Assembly (NCBI GenBank): GCA_964017065.1 | Contig: OZ024786.1 | Coordinates: forward strand, 1,840,683-1,904,682 | Reading direction: 5' to 3' | DNA length: 64,000 nt | DNA from: Haliclona indistincta | Lineage: Eukaryota; Porifera; Demospongiae; Haplosclerida; Chalinidae | Shown: in pieces, positions 34,191 to 45,206 of the stretch | Position numbering within the stretch: the stretch's first letter is position 1 | Layout of the letters: each line of letters starts with the position of its first letter | Notes under the pieces: generated by a model | Told to the model about the DNA's origin: nothing | Seen by the model: only the letters and a program-made list of their open reading frames with translations | The model's database searches: none | Made by a program: the position numbers and the translations under genes

Positions 34191-34589
34191 GAACCATGTC
34201 ATGATGTGTCACTGACCTCTTCGACGTATAGTGAATAAATTACTGTGTTGTAACACATGTATATTGACATGTTACAAGGATAACGAATATAATATTTTCT
34301 CTGCAATGACTGGTTTACACAGCAGTTGTGATCAAAAATAAGCAGTTCAGCTCCATACCACAACACTAAAACATACACTTCACGCAAGATCACACAAATT
34401 ATTTAGTAGCAGGCAGTGTGAATATTATTAACACTGCATGATACCATGACAACCATTACCATGACAACGCTCCATGGCAACCACAAAAGCATTCAGTATT
34501 GGAAGTAAGCTCATATTAAAGCATGTTGAAGATGTGTTTGAAGTAGTAATGATTGTATTAGACCACAAGATGGTTAAGGATTATTGAAG

Positions 34590-36085
34590 ATAGAAGGACT
34601 GAAATATGCAGCGTTTGGCATTGTATCTCGGTTGATTTCAATACCGATTTTACCTTGGAAAAGGTTTCTTCTATCGGATTGAAGTCAGGCGAGTAAGGAG
34701 GTAAAAAATGAACCTGTGGTCCCACATCTTCAATAGATCGGGTAATTTCAGCAACATGATGAATCGAGCAGTTGTCTAGGACTACCACCGAGTGAAGATT
34801 TACACCATTAAATGGCATTAAGTGAGGCAGTAAGTAGGCTTGGACAAATCTGTAAAAATCGTCACCATTTGTTGTCCCTCTAACATGCAGTCATTACATC
34901 CAGTAGGCCTGAAATGGAGATGCACGCAATGGCTGAGACTCTCTCTCCTCGTACAAGCATGACTTGATTAGTCATAGGCTTTCCACGGATACTATAGCCG
35001 TACCTTCTTATGGTGTTTCTCAGATCAGCACCGGTTTCATCAACAAACACCAAAATCTCAGGAGAATACACTGACATGTCTAGCACATACTTTTGTCGAA
35101 GACATTCATCTCATTGAAGAGCAGTAATTCTTAACTTTTGCCTGGTGAAACCATTCTTCTTCAAAAACTTGCAGATTGTCGAAATACTTGTACTAATAAG
35201 CAGAGTTTGTTGTAACTCTGTTTGAATTTCACTTAAATAAATCCAGAGTTTCGATAAATGAGATGGAAGATAAGGAGTTGAGCTGGTGTAGTGGAGTAGT
35301 AAGCATCCTGAAGGCCTTTAGTCGGATAAACCTTTTTAAGGCTCGTCAGCACTAGGGCTCTAATGCGGTTCGATCAATGCGCATTCGAAACCAGTTTAAT
35401 CCTGTCCGCACTACGCGTCAATTTTGCAAAACCGAATCTATGTGAATCAATGCGCATTCGCCCCAATGCACCAACGGAGGTGCATTGAAGTGACTTGAAA
35501 TTGGATTGGATGTGGGTGTGGTCTCAAACACATGGCGTGTGGCTAGTACAGTGCTAAAGAAGAAAGCCCTTGTCCACACTCGGGTGTAGAAAGGCTGCGA
35601 AACAAAGAGACTAGCGATGGTACGTGGTAAGACCAGTTTTCTGGCTGTTTAGGGAGCTGTTGCGTACGTCACATGACGTGATCGACACCAGCAAATCGAT
35701 CTAATGGCGACCAGTGCAGACATGCGGTAAGCAGATCGATCAACTTTGATCCTATCTTTAGCTGATGCGCATTGAACCAGTTCTATAGTGCGGACGAGCC
35801 TTTAGTGACATTGCCACTTTCCTGGAAAAGAGAAACTGTCCTCCAGACCGTCGCCTTGTCTACACCTAAGTTTTTTGCCACTTCTTCGTAAGTATGGCCT
35901 AGAGCTTCTTTCTGCCATACCATCCTCCAGCGAAGACCTTAATTCGCTGTAAGCGCTTGTTCGTGCAATAGAAGTCATGGTTCTTGGAAGTGTCCGCGTG
36001 ACCATCCGTGACAAAATGGTCAGCGTATGTGTGACGTATTCACTTCCGGTTTGATATCGCGTAGCAAGATCTATTCAAAGCGCTG
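34590..36085 (-). pseudogene. Tc1/mariner-like transposase, copy 2 (broken), with right TIR
   Basis: Same family as 13369-14930 but without the hAT-like insertion. Read on minus: HTH region near 35900, frameshifts around 35250-35350, an unrelated insertion of about 440 bp at 35345-35800 between similar aaaccttttta/tttagtgacattg words, VFVDETGADLRN near 35050, VVLDNCSIHH near 34775 and PDFNPIEETFSKVKS near 34690 (DD34E). The right TIR ends at 36085 (CAAAGCGCTG then TA). No left TIR was found. Because sequence outside the TIR also matches copy 1, it arose by segmental duplication with TRIM copies 2 and 4. Confidence 0.8.
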
Positions 36086-36189
36086 TAAAGGGCAGGACAT
36101 ATTAACCATACAGGCCCCGCCTACATCCTGGTAGTATACACAATAGAACACACTCAGAAACACTTATTAAACACCAGTTATACGTGTAG

Positions 36190-36318
36190 GTTATATCCCG
36201 CGTTAGCGGGATATACGACCCGTTATATCCTGCGGAAAGGGCGCGCTCAAGTGAAGTGAGACTTCACGAGAGCGTTAGCCCTTTCCCGAGGGATATAACG
36301 GGTCGTACGTCCCGCCAA
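36190..36318. repeat. GC-rich compound hairpin
   Basis: Nested palindromes: tatcccgcgttagcgggata, and gacccgttatatcc... pairing with ggatataacgggtcgt over about 50 bp on each side. Probably the end of a MITE whose other end is near 37600-37670 (gacccgttacatccctc). HLE-2 lies inside it. Confidence 0.6.
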
Positions 36319-36325
36319 CATGTGA

Positions 36326-37541
36326 TAAAAATTAAAAAGATTTCTATCGAAATCAAAAGGATGTAGGGTTGGGAAATCTACCACTGGTCAACAATGTAAA
36401 CTAACAAGGAACAAGCATGGAATGGTAACACAATTGACTTGCTAACAGACCATAGATCCCTACATCAGTGGCTGCTGTGGTTGGCTATAGCTAGTTCGGC
36501 TAGTTGCTGTTGACCGACACCTGACGTGCATTCAGCTTGTGACAGCTTATGTACAGCCACTGATGTAGGGATCTATGGTCTGTTAGCAAGTCAATCGTGT
36601 TACCATTCCATGCTTGTTCCTTGTTACTTTACATTGTTGACCAGTGGTAGATTTCCCAACCCTACATCCTTTTGATTTCGATAGAAATCTTTTTAATCTT
36701 CTTGTTTGTGTCCTTTTTTCTTTTTCAGTGAAGTGCAGTTCAATATCATGCAATTACTGTGCCATCTTTACTTCCACCATTGGTTTGGTTTTCCTGTTGT
36801 TGATGGTTTTTCTTTTTTATTAACAATTTTAAACTTGTAGCTAAATAATTCTTATGCTGTAGATATCAGCTCGCCAACGCATGCATGATTACAGTGCATA
36901 CGAGCCCCGCCTACATTTGTTTACGGCGGCTATAATTATCTGGCAAGGCAGAATGGTGATTCTGCGCTTGCTAGCTTACCGTTCGTCGAAGACTCCAGAC
37001 AAATATGTGTTCTCCGTGATCTATACGGCGTGGCGATACTCAAGCTTGTGCTTGGTCACGTGCGCTAGCCACTGATTGGTCACGTGCGTATTGCGCAATC
37101 ACATAAGTAATGGCGACTAACACTAAGCTGACAATGGATCACGATCGAGAAATCGCTGAATTTATATCGCCGTTACGCTAAAAACAAAGTTCAAAAGGCA
37201 CATGCCAGGAGAATTTCACGACTGTTCGTGGGTGTTTTGGTCTCGGCACTGCTCGCGTAAAGGCGCTAGGCGAGTTGAAGAAAGAAGAAAGAAGAAGAAA
37301 ACGAAGATGACGAAAATGGATTTTCACCGTTTCCAGGTTCGTCACTTTAGTAACAATCTTGAGCAATCTCCTTGCTACTGCAAAATGGAGCAACGGCAGA
37401 TAGCAGATTTAAGTGTCTTTGGACGTATAAAATTCATGACCAGGCGAAATATCAGTGTTTGAACGCTAATACATTGTATGTAGCCGCCATCTTGTTTTCT
37501 CGTTCAACCCTACATAGGGAGGCACTACCGTGCCTCCCTAA
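36326..37541 (+). mobile_element. Helitron-like element 2 (HLE-2)
   Basis: Full-length copy. The 5' foldback (36338-36470 pairs with 36555-36695) contains subterminal ATGTAGGGTTG. The 3' part contains the complement CAACCCTACAT followed by the hairpin GGGAGGCAC-TACC-GTGCCTCCC and TAA, ending in CTAA at 37541 before a T. It carries the conserved small ORF (37202-37462, reading HCSRKGARRVEER then FHRFQVRHFSNN). Confidence 0.7.
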
Positions 37542-37671
37542 TAACTTACTTGTACCATGCTAAAGGCTGTTCTGTTCTTGGGCACGTGAAGCGGAGGGAA
37601 ATATGACCCGTTACATCCCTCAATTAGCGCAATCTGATTGGTCAGAATAGTCTTAGTATGGTATAAATGTA

Positions 37672-38130
37672 AGTTATATACACCGAAGTAGAGGTGTATA
37701 TGGGAATTTGGATACCGAGGGTGAAGCCAGAGGAATCCTAATTCACATATGCACCGAAAACCGAGGTTTATAACCGGTTTAAACTATGATTTTGACTTTC
37801 CTGGAGAAAAATAGCATTGTTATCCACCAAGCTACCTGGAACGGCGCAGAAGATACAAATAGCATGATAAACGAAATTTAGTTTGCAGACCCAATGCGCA
37901 GTGGTGCCATGTTTTTTACATCCACCCACGCACCAGGCAAATACGTAAATTTGGTTACATCAAAGAAAATTATTCATATCATTGCGTGTATTGTAGTGTA
38001 TTACAAAGTGCGTATAATGTTCCAATACACATTATACACCCTGTGGGCGAAGTATATACACAAGTGCGCTGCATATCATATGTAAACCTCAAATATACAA
38101 CCAATACACAGTTGTGTATACTGGAGCTAT
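37672..38130. mobile_element. MITE-like block upstream of TRIM copy 4
   Basis: Near-identical to 15182-15625, in the same position relative to the TRIM gene. Confidence 0.65.
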
Positions 38131-38834
38131 TGCATGGTGCTATAAGTCCAGTCATGAGGTGATTCTAACCACAACCAGCCCTTACTAGTTCAGACAACAG
38201 TACAGCCAGCTCGTTGCAGTTATTAGTTTCAATATGGCCGCTGAGAAACCACCCACAGCTAGTGAGGCTCTTTCTAATCTCGAGCAGCAGCTCACCTGTC
38301 CAGTCTGTCTGGATCGCTATACTCACTCCAGGACACTGCCTTGTCTCCACTCTTTCTGTCATGGCTGTCTTGGTCGCTTCCCAGTGGAAATCAAGGATGA
38401 CAAGCACTTTATCAATTGCCCTGTGTGCCGCCAGACAACACAGAAACCAGACAAGGGAGTGAGTGGATTCCAGTCTGCCTTCCTCATCAACAACCTCCTG
38501 GAGCTTTATCAAGTGCTGGAGAAGGTGTCTGGGACCAAGCAGAATAACTGTGAGAATTGCCACAAAGAACAGGCCACTGGATACTGCAAACAATGCTCTA
38601 GATTCTTTTGCCAGACCTGTATCGACAAGCACAATGGATGGGTAGACTTCGCCAGCCACCAGATACTGGGAGTGGAGGATGTGGCCACCACTGCCTCTAA
38701 GCTAGTTCCCTTCAAGGAGCAGCCCACCATGGAGTGTATTAGCCACGGTGAGCCATTGAAGGTGTACTGCAACACTTGTGATAAACTTGTGTGCCATCTT
38801 TGTACGACTTCTAAATCTCATCGTAACCATGACT

Positions 38835-40657
38835 CTAAATTCGTAAGCCAAAGTCATCTCTGCCTTCACAGATGAGTCTGGGCGATAAGAACTTCGTTAC
38901 TTCATCTGAGTGTGTTGCCGAGCTGAATCTTTTCTTCAACAGTTGTTACAACAATGCTGTTGTTGAGCCATCTTTTTCTCTACCTTCTGATATTTCTCTT
39001 CCATCTTCCTTTCTGTGTGATGAGGAGTGCGTTCTTTCTTATATATCATCTCTTCGCTCTAATGCTTCCTGTGGTTCTGACATGATTACGGCTAAGCTTC
39101 TCAAGCTTTTCTCCAACTTTTTGGCTCCTTCTCTTTGTAAGGTTTTCAATCAGTCACTTGAGTTTGGCAAACTCCCAGTTGAGTGGAAGCATGCTAATGT
39201 TACACCTATTCCCAAGAATGACAATCGGTCATTGATTTCCAACTATCGGCCTATCTCCTTATTGAGCATTCCAAGTAAGCTTCTTGAGAGACATGTTTAC
39301 AATCTTCTCCTTGATCACCTCAATTCTAAAAATTTCTTGTCTGAGTTTCAGTTCGGTTTTCGCTCTAAGCGTGGTACAACCAATGCGTTGTTATGTGCTA
39401 CTCATGATTGGCATAGATACCTTGAGATGGGTAAAGATGTGTGTGTTGTCTTTTTTGACTTTGCTAAAGCCTTTGATAGCGTGCCTCATCAAGCCTTGCT
39501 AAATAAATTGGCTGCTCTTGATGTTCACCCCTCTCTATTGTCCTGGCTTTCTGACTATCTTGACGGTCGGACCCAATGCACAGTGGCTGATGGTGTTTCA
39601 TCTAGTGTTTTGCCTGTTCCCTCAGGTGTTCCGCAGGGGTCAGTGCTGGGTCCGCTGTTATTTGCTATCTATGTTAACGATTTACCTGCTGTTTCCAGTG
39701 ATTCCACCTCTCAACTCTTTGCTGATGACCATTGTCTATATAGACCACTATCACATTCCTATGATCTTGAATTAATACAAGATGACATCAATGCAGTTAG
39801 TGGCTGGTCTGCTGAAAACCATCTTCGCCTGAACAGAAATAAAACAAAATACATGATCATCTCGAGGAAGAAGAAGAGTTTGCCATATGGTTGCTTGCTG
39901 CTTGATGGGCTTCAGCTTGAGCAGGTTCGACACTACAAATATCTGGGTGTGATTGTTAATGATAATCTCACCTGGTCTGATCATATTGACTCAGTTACTG
40001 CTAGGTCAAGGAGGCTTCTTGGTTTTTTATATCGGACATTTTATTCTCACTGTGGTAAAGATGCTTTCGTTAGGTTGTACCGTTCTTTGGTTCTTCCTAT
40101 TCTAGACTATGCCTCCATTGTCTGGGATCCACACCTAGTAAAAGATATCAAACAACTAGAGTCAGTTCAAACATTTGCCTGTCGTCTTGCTACTCGTAGT
40201 TGGTCAGCCTCAAGCCATGTTTTGTTGCAACTGTGTCATCTTGTCCCCTTGTCTGTCCGTCGTTCTGAGTCTAAACTTACTTTTTTGTATAAGTGTGTTT
40301 CGAACCTTACCTTTGTACGTAATGATATTTTATTGCATAGAGTTTCTGGTAGTCGTAGATTGCATAACTTACAATTAATTTGTCCTTTTTCTAAAACTAA
40401 TTCTTTTAAATACTCTTACTTTTGTTCTGTTATTGTTGTTTGGAATTCTTTACCTAGTGTTATTGTACATTCATCTACTTTGTCATACTTTAAGACTCAA
40501 ATCATAAACTATCTTACTTCTGTTTAATTTGTTTCTTTGTTTTGTCGCTATTATTATTATTATTGTTTTTTTGTTTAGTTTTTTCTTTATTTTTTTTCTT
40601 TTAGGTGTCCCTTTATATTAGCTCTAGCTATTGGGATTACCTCACTGTAACTTTCAG

Positions 40658-40692
<35 letters not shown>
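38835..40692 (+). mobile_element. Jockey/CR1-type LINE, 5'-truncated
   Basis: Inserted in TRIM copy 4. The 3' end is a poly(A) run at 40666-40692. No target duplication is visible; instead about 8-9 bp of the TRIM codons (acgagcca) are missing between the two flanks. The endonuclease part is absent, so insertion was 5'-truncated. Confidence 0.9.
38839..40527 (+). CDS. LINE reverse transcriptase (truncated ORF2)
   Basis: Open frame of about 560 codons, of which 551 follow the first ATG at 38872. RT blocks in order: ANVTPIPKNDN, NYRPISLLSIPSKLLE, GFRSKRGTTNALL, FFDFAKAFDSVPH, PSGVPQGSVLGPLLF, catalytic FADD (QLFADDHCLY), NKTKYMIISRKK, and the thumb/C-terminal part (YKYLGVIVNDNLTW, LDYASIVWDP). 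It copies element RNA by target-primed reverse transcription. The reading frame is undamaged, suggesting a recent insertion, but without endonuclease it cannot be autonomous. Confidence 0.9.
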   Translation: MRKPKSSLPSQMSLGDKNFVTSSECVAELNLFFNSCYNNAVVEPSFSLPSDISLPSSFLCDEECVLSYISSLRSNASCGSDMITAKLLKLFSNFLAPSLCKVFNQSLEFGKLPVEWKHANVTPIPKNDNRSLISNYRPISLLSIPSKLLERHVYNLLLDHLNSKNFLSEFQFGFRSKRGTTNALLCATHDWHRYLEMGKDVCVVFFDFAKAFDSVPHQALLNKLAALDVHPSLLSWLSDYLDGRTQCTVADGVSSSVLPVPSGVPQGSVLGPLLFAIYVNDLPAVSSDSTSQLFADDHCLYRPLSHSYDLELIQDDINAVSGWSAENHLRLNRNKTKYMIISRKKKSLPYGCLLLDGLQLEQVRHYKYLGVIVNDNLTWSDHIDSVTARSRRLLGFLYRTFYSHCGKDAFVRLYRSLVLPILDYASIVWDPHLVKDIKQLESVQTFACRLATRSWSASSHVLLQLCHLVPLSVRRSESKLTFLYKCVSNLTFVRNDILLHRVSGSRRLHNLQLICPFSKTNSFKYSYFCSVIVVWNSLPSVIVHSSTLSYFKTQIINYLTSV

Positions 40693-40694
<2 letters not shown>

Positions 40695-42114
40695 AATGAT
40701 GCCTTTCCGAGACACCAGAAAAATATCACGGACAATCTTGAGAAAGTCAAAACGAAGTTAGCTGCCATTACCACTGTTGTACAAGCGGTGGAAGCACAGG
40801 AAGGAGATTTGTTGCAGCAAGTAGGAGCTGCGAGAAGGGAGATTGAGGCGACAGTCAAGCAGCTGATGCTACTCCTGCAGGAGTCAGAGAGACAACTGAT
40901 CAGAGAGCTTGACCAAGTCACTGATGCCTACATTGAGAAGATATCTACTTGCAAGAAGGAATTGAACATTACCATCGCACAGTTGAAGAGCTGTAAAGAG
41001 TTTGCAGAGGAGGAGCTGAGGATCGGGAGCCAGCAGGAGATTCTTGTGATGAAGGGACAGATGGTGGAGCGCATGGCAGCTGTCTGCTCACTGGACAACC
41101 CCCAACCACTGGAAGAGACCAGAGTGAGGTTTGCAAAGAGCGCTAGTGTTTTAGAGGCATGTCGTAGTCTGGGTAGTGTGGTTAGGTATGGCCAGTTTAA
41201 GGCAACTGGTGACAAAACAAGCTTTGATCTTAGCAGTGCAACTCCTTTCTTCTCTGAGCAGGTCTCCTGCCAGCTCTCTCCAGTAGCTGACCCCACATTA
41301 GCTTTCAGGTGTGTCGTACACCAAGTGGCTCTCGGCAGTTTTGAGGTTCACTATTCTCCTCCCACTGCTGGTCTCCACCAGCTGAGGGTGCAGGTGGGAG
41401 GGACCGATATCCTTGACACACCTCTCAGTGTACAGGTCATGCCCAGGAAAGCAGGACAGACATTCACTGATCTGTCAGGTCCTCAAGGATTAGCCATAAC
41501 AAGGGAAGGTTTTCTCATTGTAACTGAATTTAATAAACATTGCATCACCATCATCGATTCTAGTAATGGAAGAAAAATCAAAAGAATTGGACAGTATGGC
41601 AAAGGTCAAGTACAGTTTGACAGGCCAAAAGGAGCGGCAGTGACTCAAGATGGTCGCATTGTAGTTAGTGATCGGAACAATCGTCTACAAGTGTTGACAG
41701 CAGAGGGTGCCTTCATAGCTACAGTGGGTAGTAATGGATCTCAACCACTACAATTCAACCATCCAACAGGTATGGCTGTTCATCACAATGGACAAGTCTT
41801 TGTTTCCGATACTGATAACCATCGTGTCCAGGTCCTCAATGAAGACCTCACCTTCTCACACTGCTTTGGTAGCAAAGGAACTCAACCTGGAAAGTTCAAC
41901 CGTCCACATGATATAGCTATCGATGCTGATGGTATGGTCTATGTAACTGACTATAAGAACAACAGAGTTCAGAAGTTCACTCCCGAGGGTAAGCTGTTGG
42001 CTGTGATTGACAGTAAGGGAGCCGGAAATGGTAAGTTAAATTTTCCACATGGTCTATGTTTCGATGCTAATGGCATACTTTATGTGACTGAGTTCTACAA
42101 TAATACAGTGAGTA

Positions 42115-43382
42115 TTAGGGAGACACGGTAGTGTCTCCCTATGTAGGGTTGAACGAGAAAACAAGATGGCGGCTACATACAATGTATTAGCGTTCAAACG
42201 CTGATATTTCGTCTGGTGATGAATTTTATACGTCCAAAGACACTTAAATCTGCTCTCTGGCGTTGCCCCATCTTACAATAGCAAGGAGATCGCTCGAAAT
42301 TGTTGCTAAAGTGACGAACCTGGAAACGGTGAAAATCGAGTTTCGTCATCTTCGTCTTCTTCTTTCTTTCTTCTTTCTTCTTCTTTCTTCTTTCTTCAGC
42401 GCGCCTAGCGCCTTTACGCGAGCAGTGCCGAGACCAAAACACCCACGAACAGTCGTGAAATTCTCCTGGCAGGTGCCTTTTGAACATAGTTTTTAGCGCA
42501 ACGGCAATATAAATTCCGCGATTTCTCGATCGTGATCCATTGTCAGCTAAGTGTTAGACGCCATTATTGTGATTGCGCAATACGCACGTGACCAAGCAGT
42601 GGTCAGCGCACGTGACCAAGCACTAGCTTTAGTATCGCCGCGCCGACGCGCCGTATGGTTCACGGAGAACACATAAATTGTCTGGAGTCTTCGAAGAACG
42701 GTAAGCTCGTATAGGATCACCATTCTGCACTTGCCAGATAATTATAACCGCCGTACAGGTCTACAAACAAGTGTGGGCGGGGCTCGTATGCACTGCATGC
42801 ATTCATGCATGCGTAGGCGACCTGATGTACAGCATAACAATTATTTTTAGTTACAAGTTTAAAATAGTTAATAATAAAGAAAAGCCATCAACAACAGGAA
42901 AACTAAACCAATGGTGGAAACAAAGACGGCTCGGTACTTGCATGATATTGAACTGCACATTACTGAAAAAGAAAAATGGACACAAACAAGAAAATTAAAA
43001 AGATTTCTATCGAAATCAATAGGATGTAGGGTTGTGAAATCTACCACTGGTCCACAATGTAAACTAACAAGGAACAAGCATGGAATAGTAACACGATTGA
43101 CTTGCTAACAGACCATAGATCCCTACATCAGTGGCTGTACATAAGATCAATATTTTGTCACAAGCTGAATGCATGCACATCTGGTGTCAGTCAACAGTAA
43201 CTATAGCTTTAGTAGCTATAGTCAACCACAGCAGCCACTGATGTAGGGATCTATGGTCTGTTAGCAAGTCAATCGTGTTACTATTCCATGCTTGTTCCTT
43301 GTTAGTTTACATTGTGGACCAGTGGTAGATTTCACAACCCTACATCCTATTGATTTCGATAGAAATCTTTTTAATTTTCTTG
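42115..43382 (-). mobile_element. Helitron-like element 3 (HLE-3), inserted in TRIM copy 4
   Basis: 1268 bp, with the hairpin end at left (TTAGGGAGACAC-GGTA-GTGTCTCCC) and the foldback end at right. The target is precisely gagtA|Tgttta of the TRIM gene, with no target duplication. Read on minus it ends CTAA before T, as Helitrons do. It carries the small ORF (42194-42487 minus) and a 5' foldback (42990-43120 with 43230-43375). Confidence 0.75.
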
Positions 43383-43774
43383 TGTTTAGTAGTAATGGCA
43401 AGTTTCTTGGATACATCGGTGACAGTGATGGCTCTAGTTTCTATTGTTGGTTTATCGTATCCGACAAGACAGGTCGACTATGCATCAGTCATGGCAATAA
43501 AGTGGTCACCTACTGACTGGTATTTCTACTTTTGATTATTAAGAAAGGCCGCACTTATATTAATAAGCGCCACACTTCCTTATTTGTCATTTGACTTGTT
43601 TTCTTGACTTGTTATTGTTGTTATCATGTATCTTACTTTCCTGTTTATTTTGTATAAAAAAATTATTTTCTTTTCTTTTGTTGTTGGTATAATTGTTCTA
43701 TGTTATTCACTTATTTTTCCTCCTCATTTTTGCTATCACTGGATTGTACGTGTTACTATTATAAAAATTATAAT

Positions 43775-44724
43775 AACAGATCAATGTAATTCTAGAATCT
43801 GATTGGACAGTTGGAGGAAAATAAATCGTGAATTCTTCCGCGGGAACCCGTATTTTTCCTCTGGAACTCATATTTTCCTCTGGAATTTGATGGCATGAGT
43901 TTCTTTTGTATACATTCAGTCTACTGTCTTATGTTCAGATTAATAGCACAGGTATTAGCTTTGGTAGTTACTGGGTGTTGTGTTCGCTTCTCGGCATGGG
44001 CAGCGCAGTGTCTATAGGCTCAGGTACTTGGCTACGATTGACTTGTTGTACATGAAAAACATAAGAAAGCAAGTAACTCACCACGGTTTGCTATTTTAAC
44101 AGCTTAAAGCTTGCCTAATAAACGCACACAGCATGTACAAAAGTTATAGATTACTATAGTCACCCTACAGTGAGTGATGGAGTAGAGGAAATAGTTGAAG
44201 TACAGGAAGAACACTGCACTATTAATTTTGAAGAGAATTATTTATAAAATCTACACATATTTGGTCTGTAGTCAGTCATATAACAAAGCTGAGCCTCACT
44301 CTACATTATACCATCCATGTTAGTCACTTTGCTGAGCAGCACTTTATGTTATACAGAACTCATGTGACTATAGACTGTACTAAACCACCTCACAAATCAT
44401 TCTTGCACTGGGTCTATACACAAGCATGCATGAATATTATACAAACACTTCATGAATGTATTGTGTATGCTTATTGGTAATCTAGGCACTATGTATCACT
44501 GACCATTTTCTCTAGTGATTGTTGTAGTTATAATCAGGATGAGTGTCTGGAGTATACGCTTGATGATGTCCTACAAGGTCACATGATCAGTGAGCATGTC
44601 ACATGATTAATAATCAAATCTACCTTTGAGTAGAAGGATGTAGCGAGGTATTCGTTGTACAGGAGTGATGAGATACATTGGTAGAGTCATACCCATACGA
44701 ACACTGGGATCAGTGAGACAGTAC

Positions 44725-44760
<36 letters not shown>
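43775..44760 (-). pseudogene. TRIM-downstream unit 3 with dead RhoGEF exons
   Basis: Same block as 6930-8000. RhoGEF exon copies at about 44504-44570 (4-bp deletion) and 44625-44724, then a (GA)n run. It ends abruptly in a second TRIM-tail-like stretch (44760-44900). Confidence 0.8.
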
Positions 44761-44761
<1 letters not shown>

Positions 44762-45206
44762 TTTTTTTTGTATAATATTTTTCTTTTCTTTTGTTGATAG
44801 TATAGTTCCATGTTAAAAACATTGTATTTTTGTTAGCAATTAGTTTTGTTTTATTTTCTTCTTTTACACTTATTATTTTTCCCTATACATTAGTAATAGT
44901 CTGCCACAGCAGCCATTAGTAATAATTGTACCCGTCACAGCTCTCAGCAAGTCTCTGATACAAATCACAAGAGAAGCACGCACGTGGAGTTTGTTTATGC
45001 TACAATGTAACAATGCGTTATCATCATGTGGAAAATGCCAATAATTACGCTAGCATAATCGGCGCAAGCCTAATCATCTAAGTATGTATACCGTTACTGT
45101 ATTGTCAAACAGACTGGAACCACTATTGGGACTGGACTCATCAGGATAGTAGTAAACAGTGAGAACTATCATCATTATTAATTTTGTTGTTGATTGATCA
45201 CTACAG

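Larger units (their letters stand above)
38234..43516 (+). pseudogene. TRIM-NHL array copy 4, split by a LINE and a Helitron-like element
   Basis: Three pieces. 38234-38834 covers RING, B-box 1 and most of B-box 2, to SHRNHD. 40692-42114 covers the coiled coil from INDAFPRHQ through filamin-like and five NHL repeats, to NNTVS. 43383-43516 covers the last blade, ending VVTY. Piece 1 is cut by a LINE and ends in a 213-aa ORF (RING, B-box 1 and a truncated B-box 2 plus a short junk tail). Piece 2 is cut by HLE-3. Within each piece the frame is open, so the gene was intact until the insertions. Propeller residues differ from other copies (FNK; a one-residue deletion at SDRNN; TDYKN; EFYNN). Confidence 0.95.

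Noticed and set aside
38835..40692. Reverse transcriptase next to hypervariable propellers as a diversity-generating retroelement
   Set aside because: The RT is an ordinary LINE inserted inside one copy. There is no template repeat and changes are not restricted to adenines.
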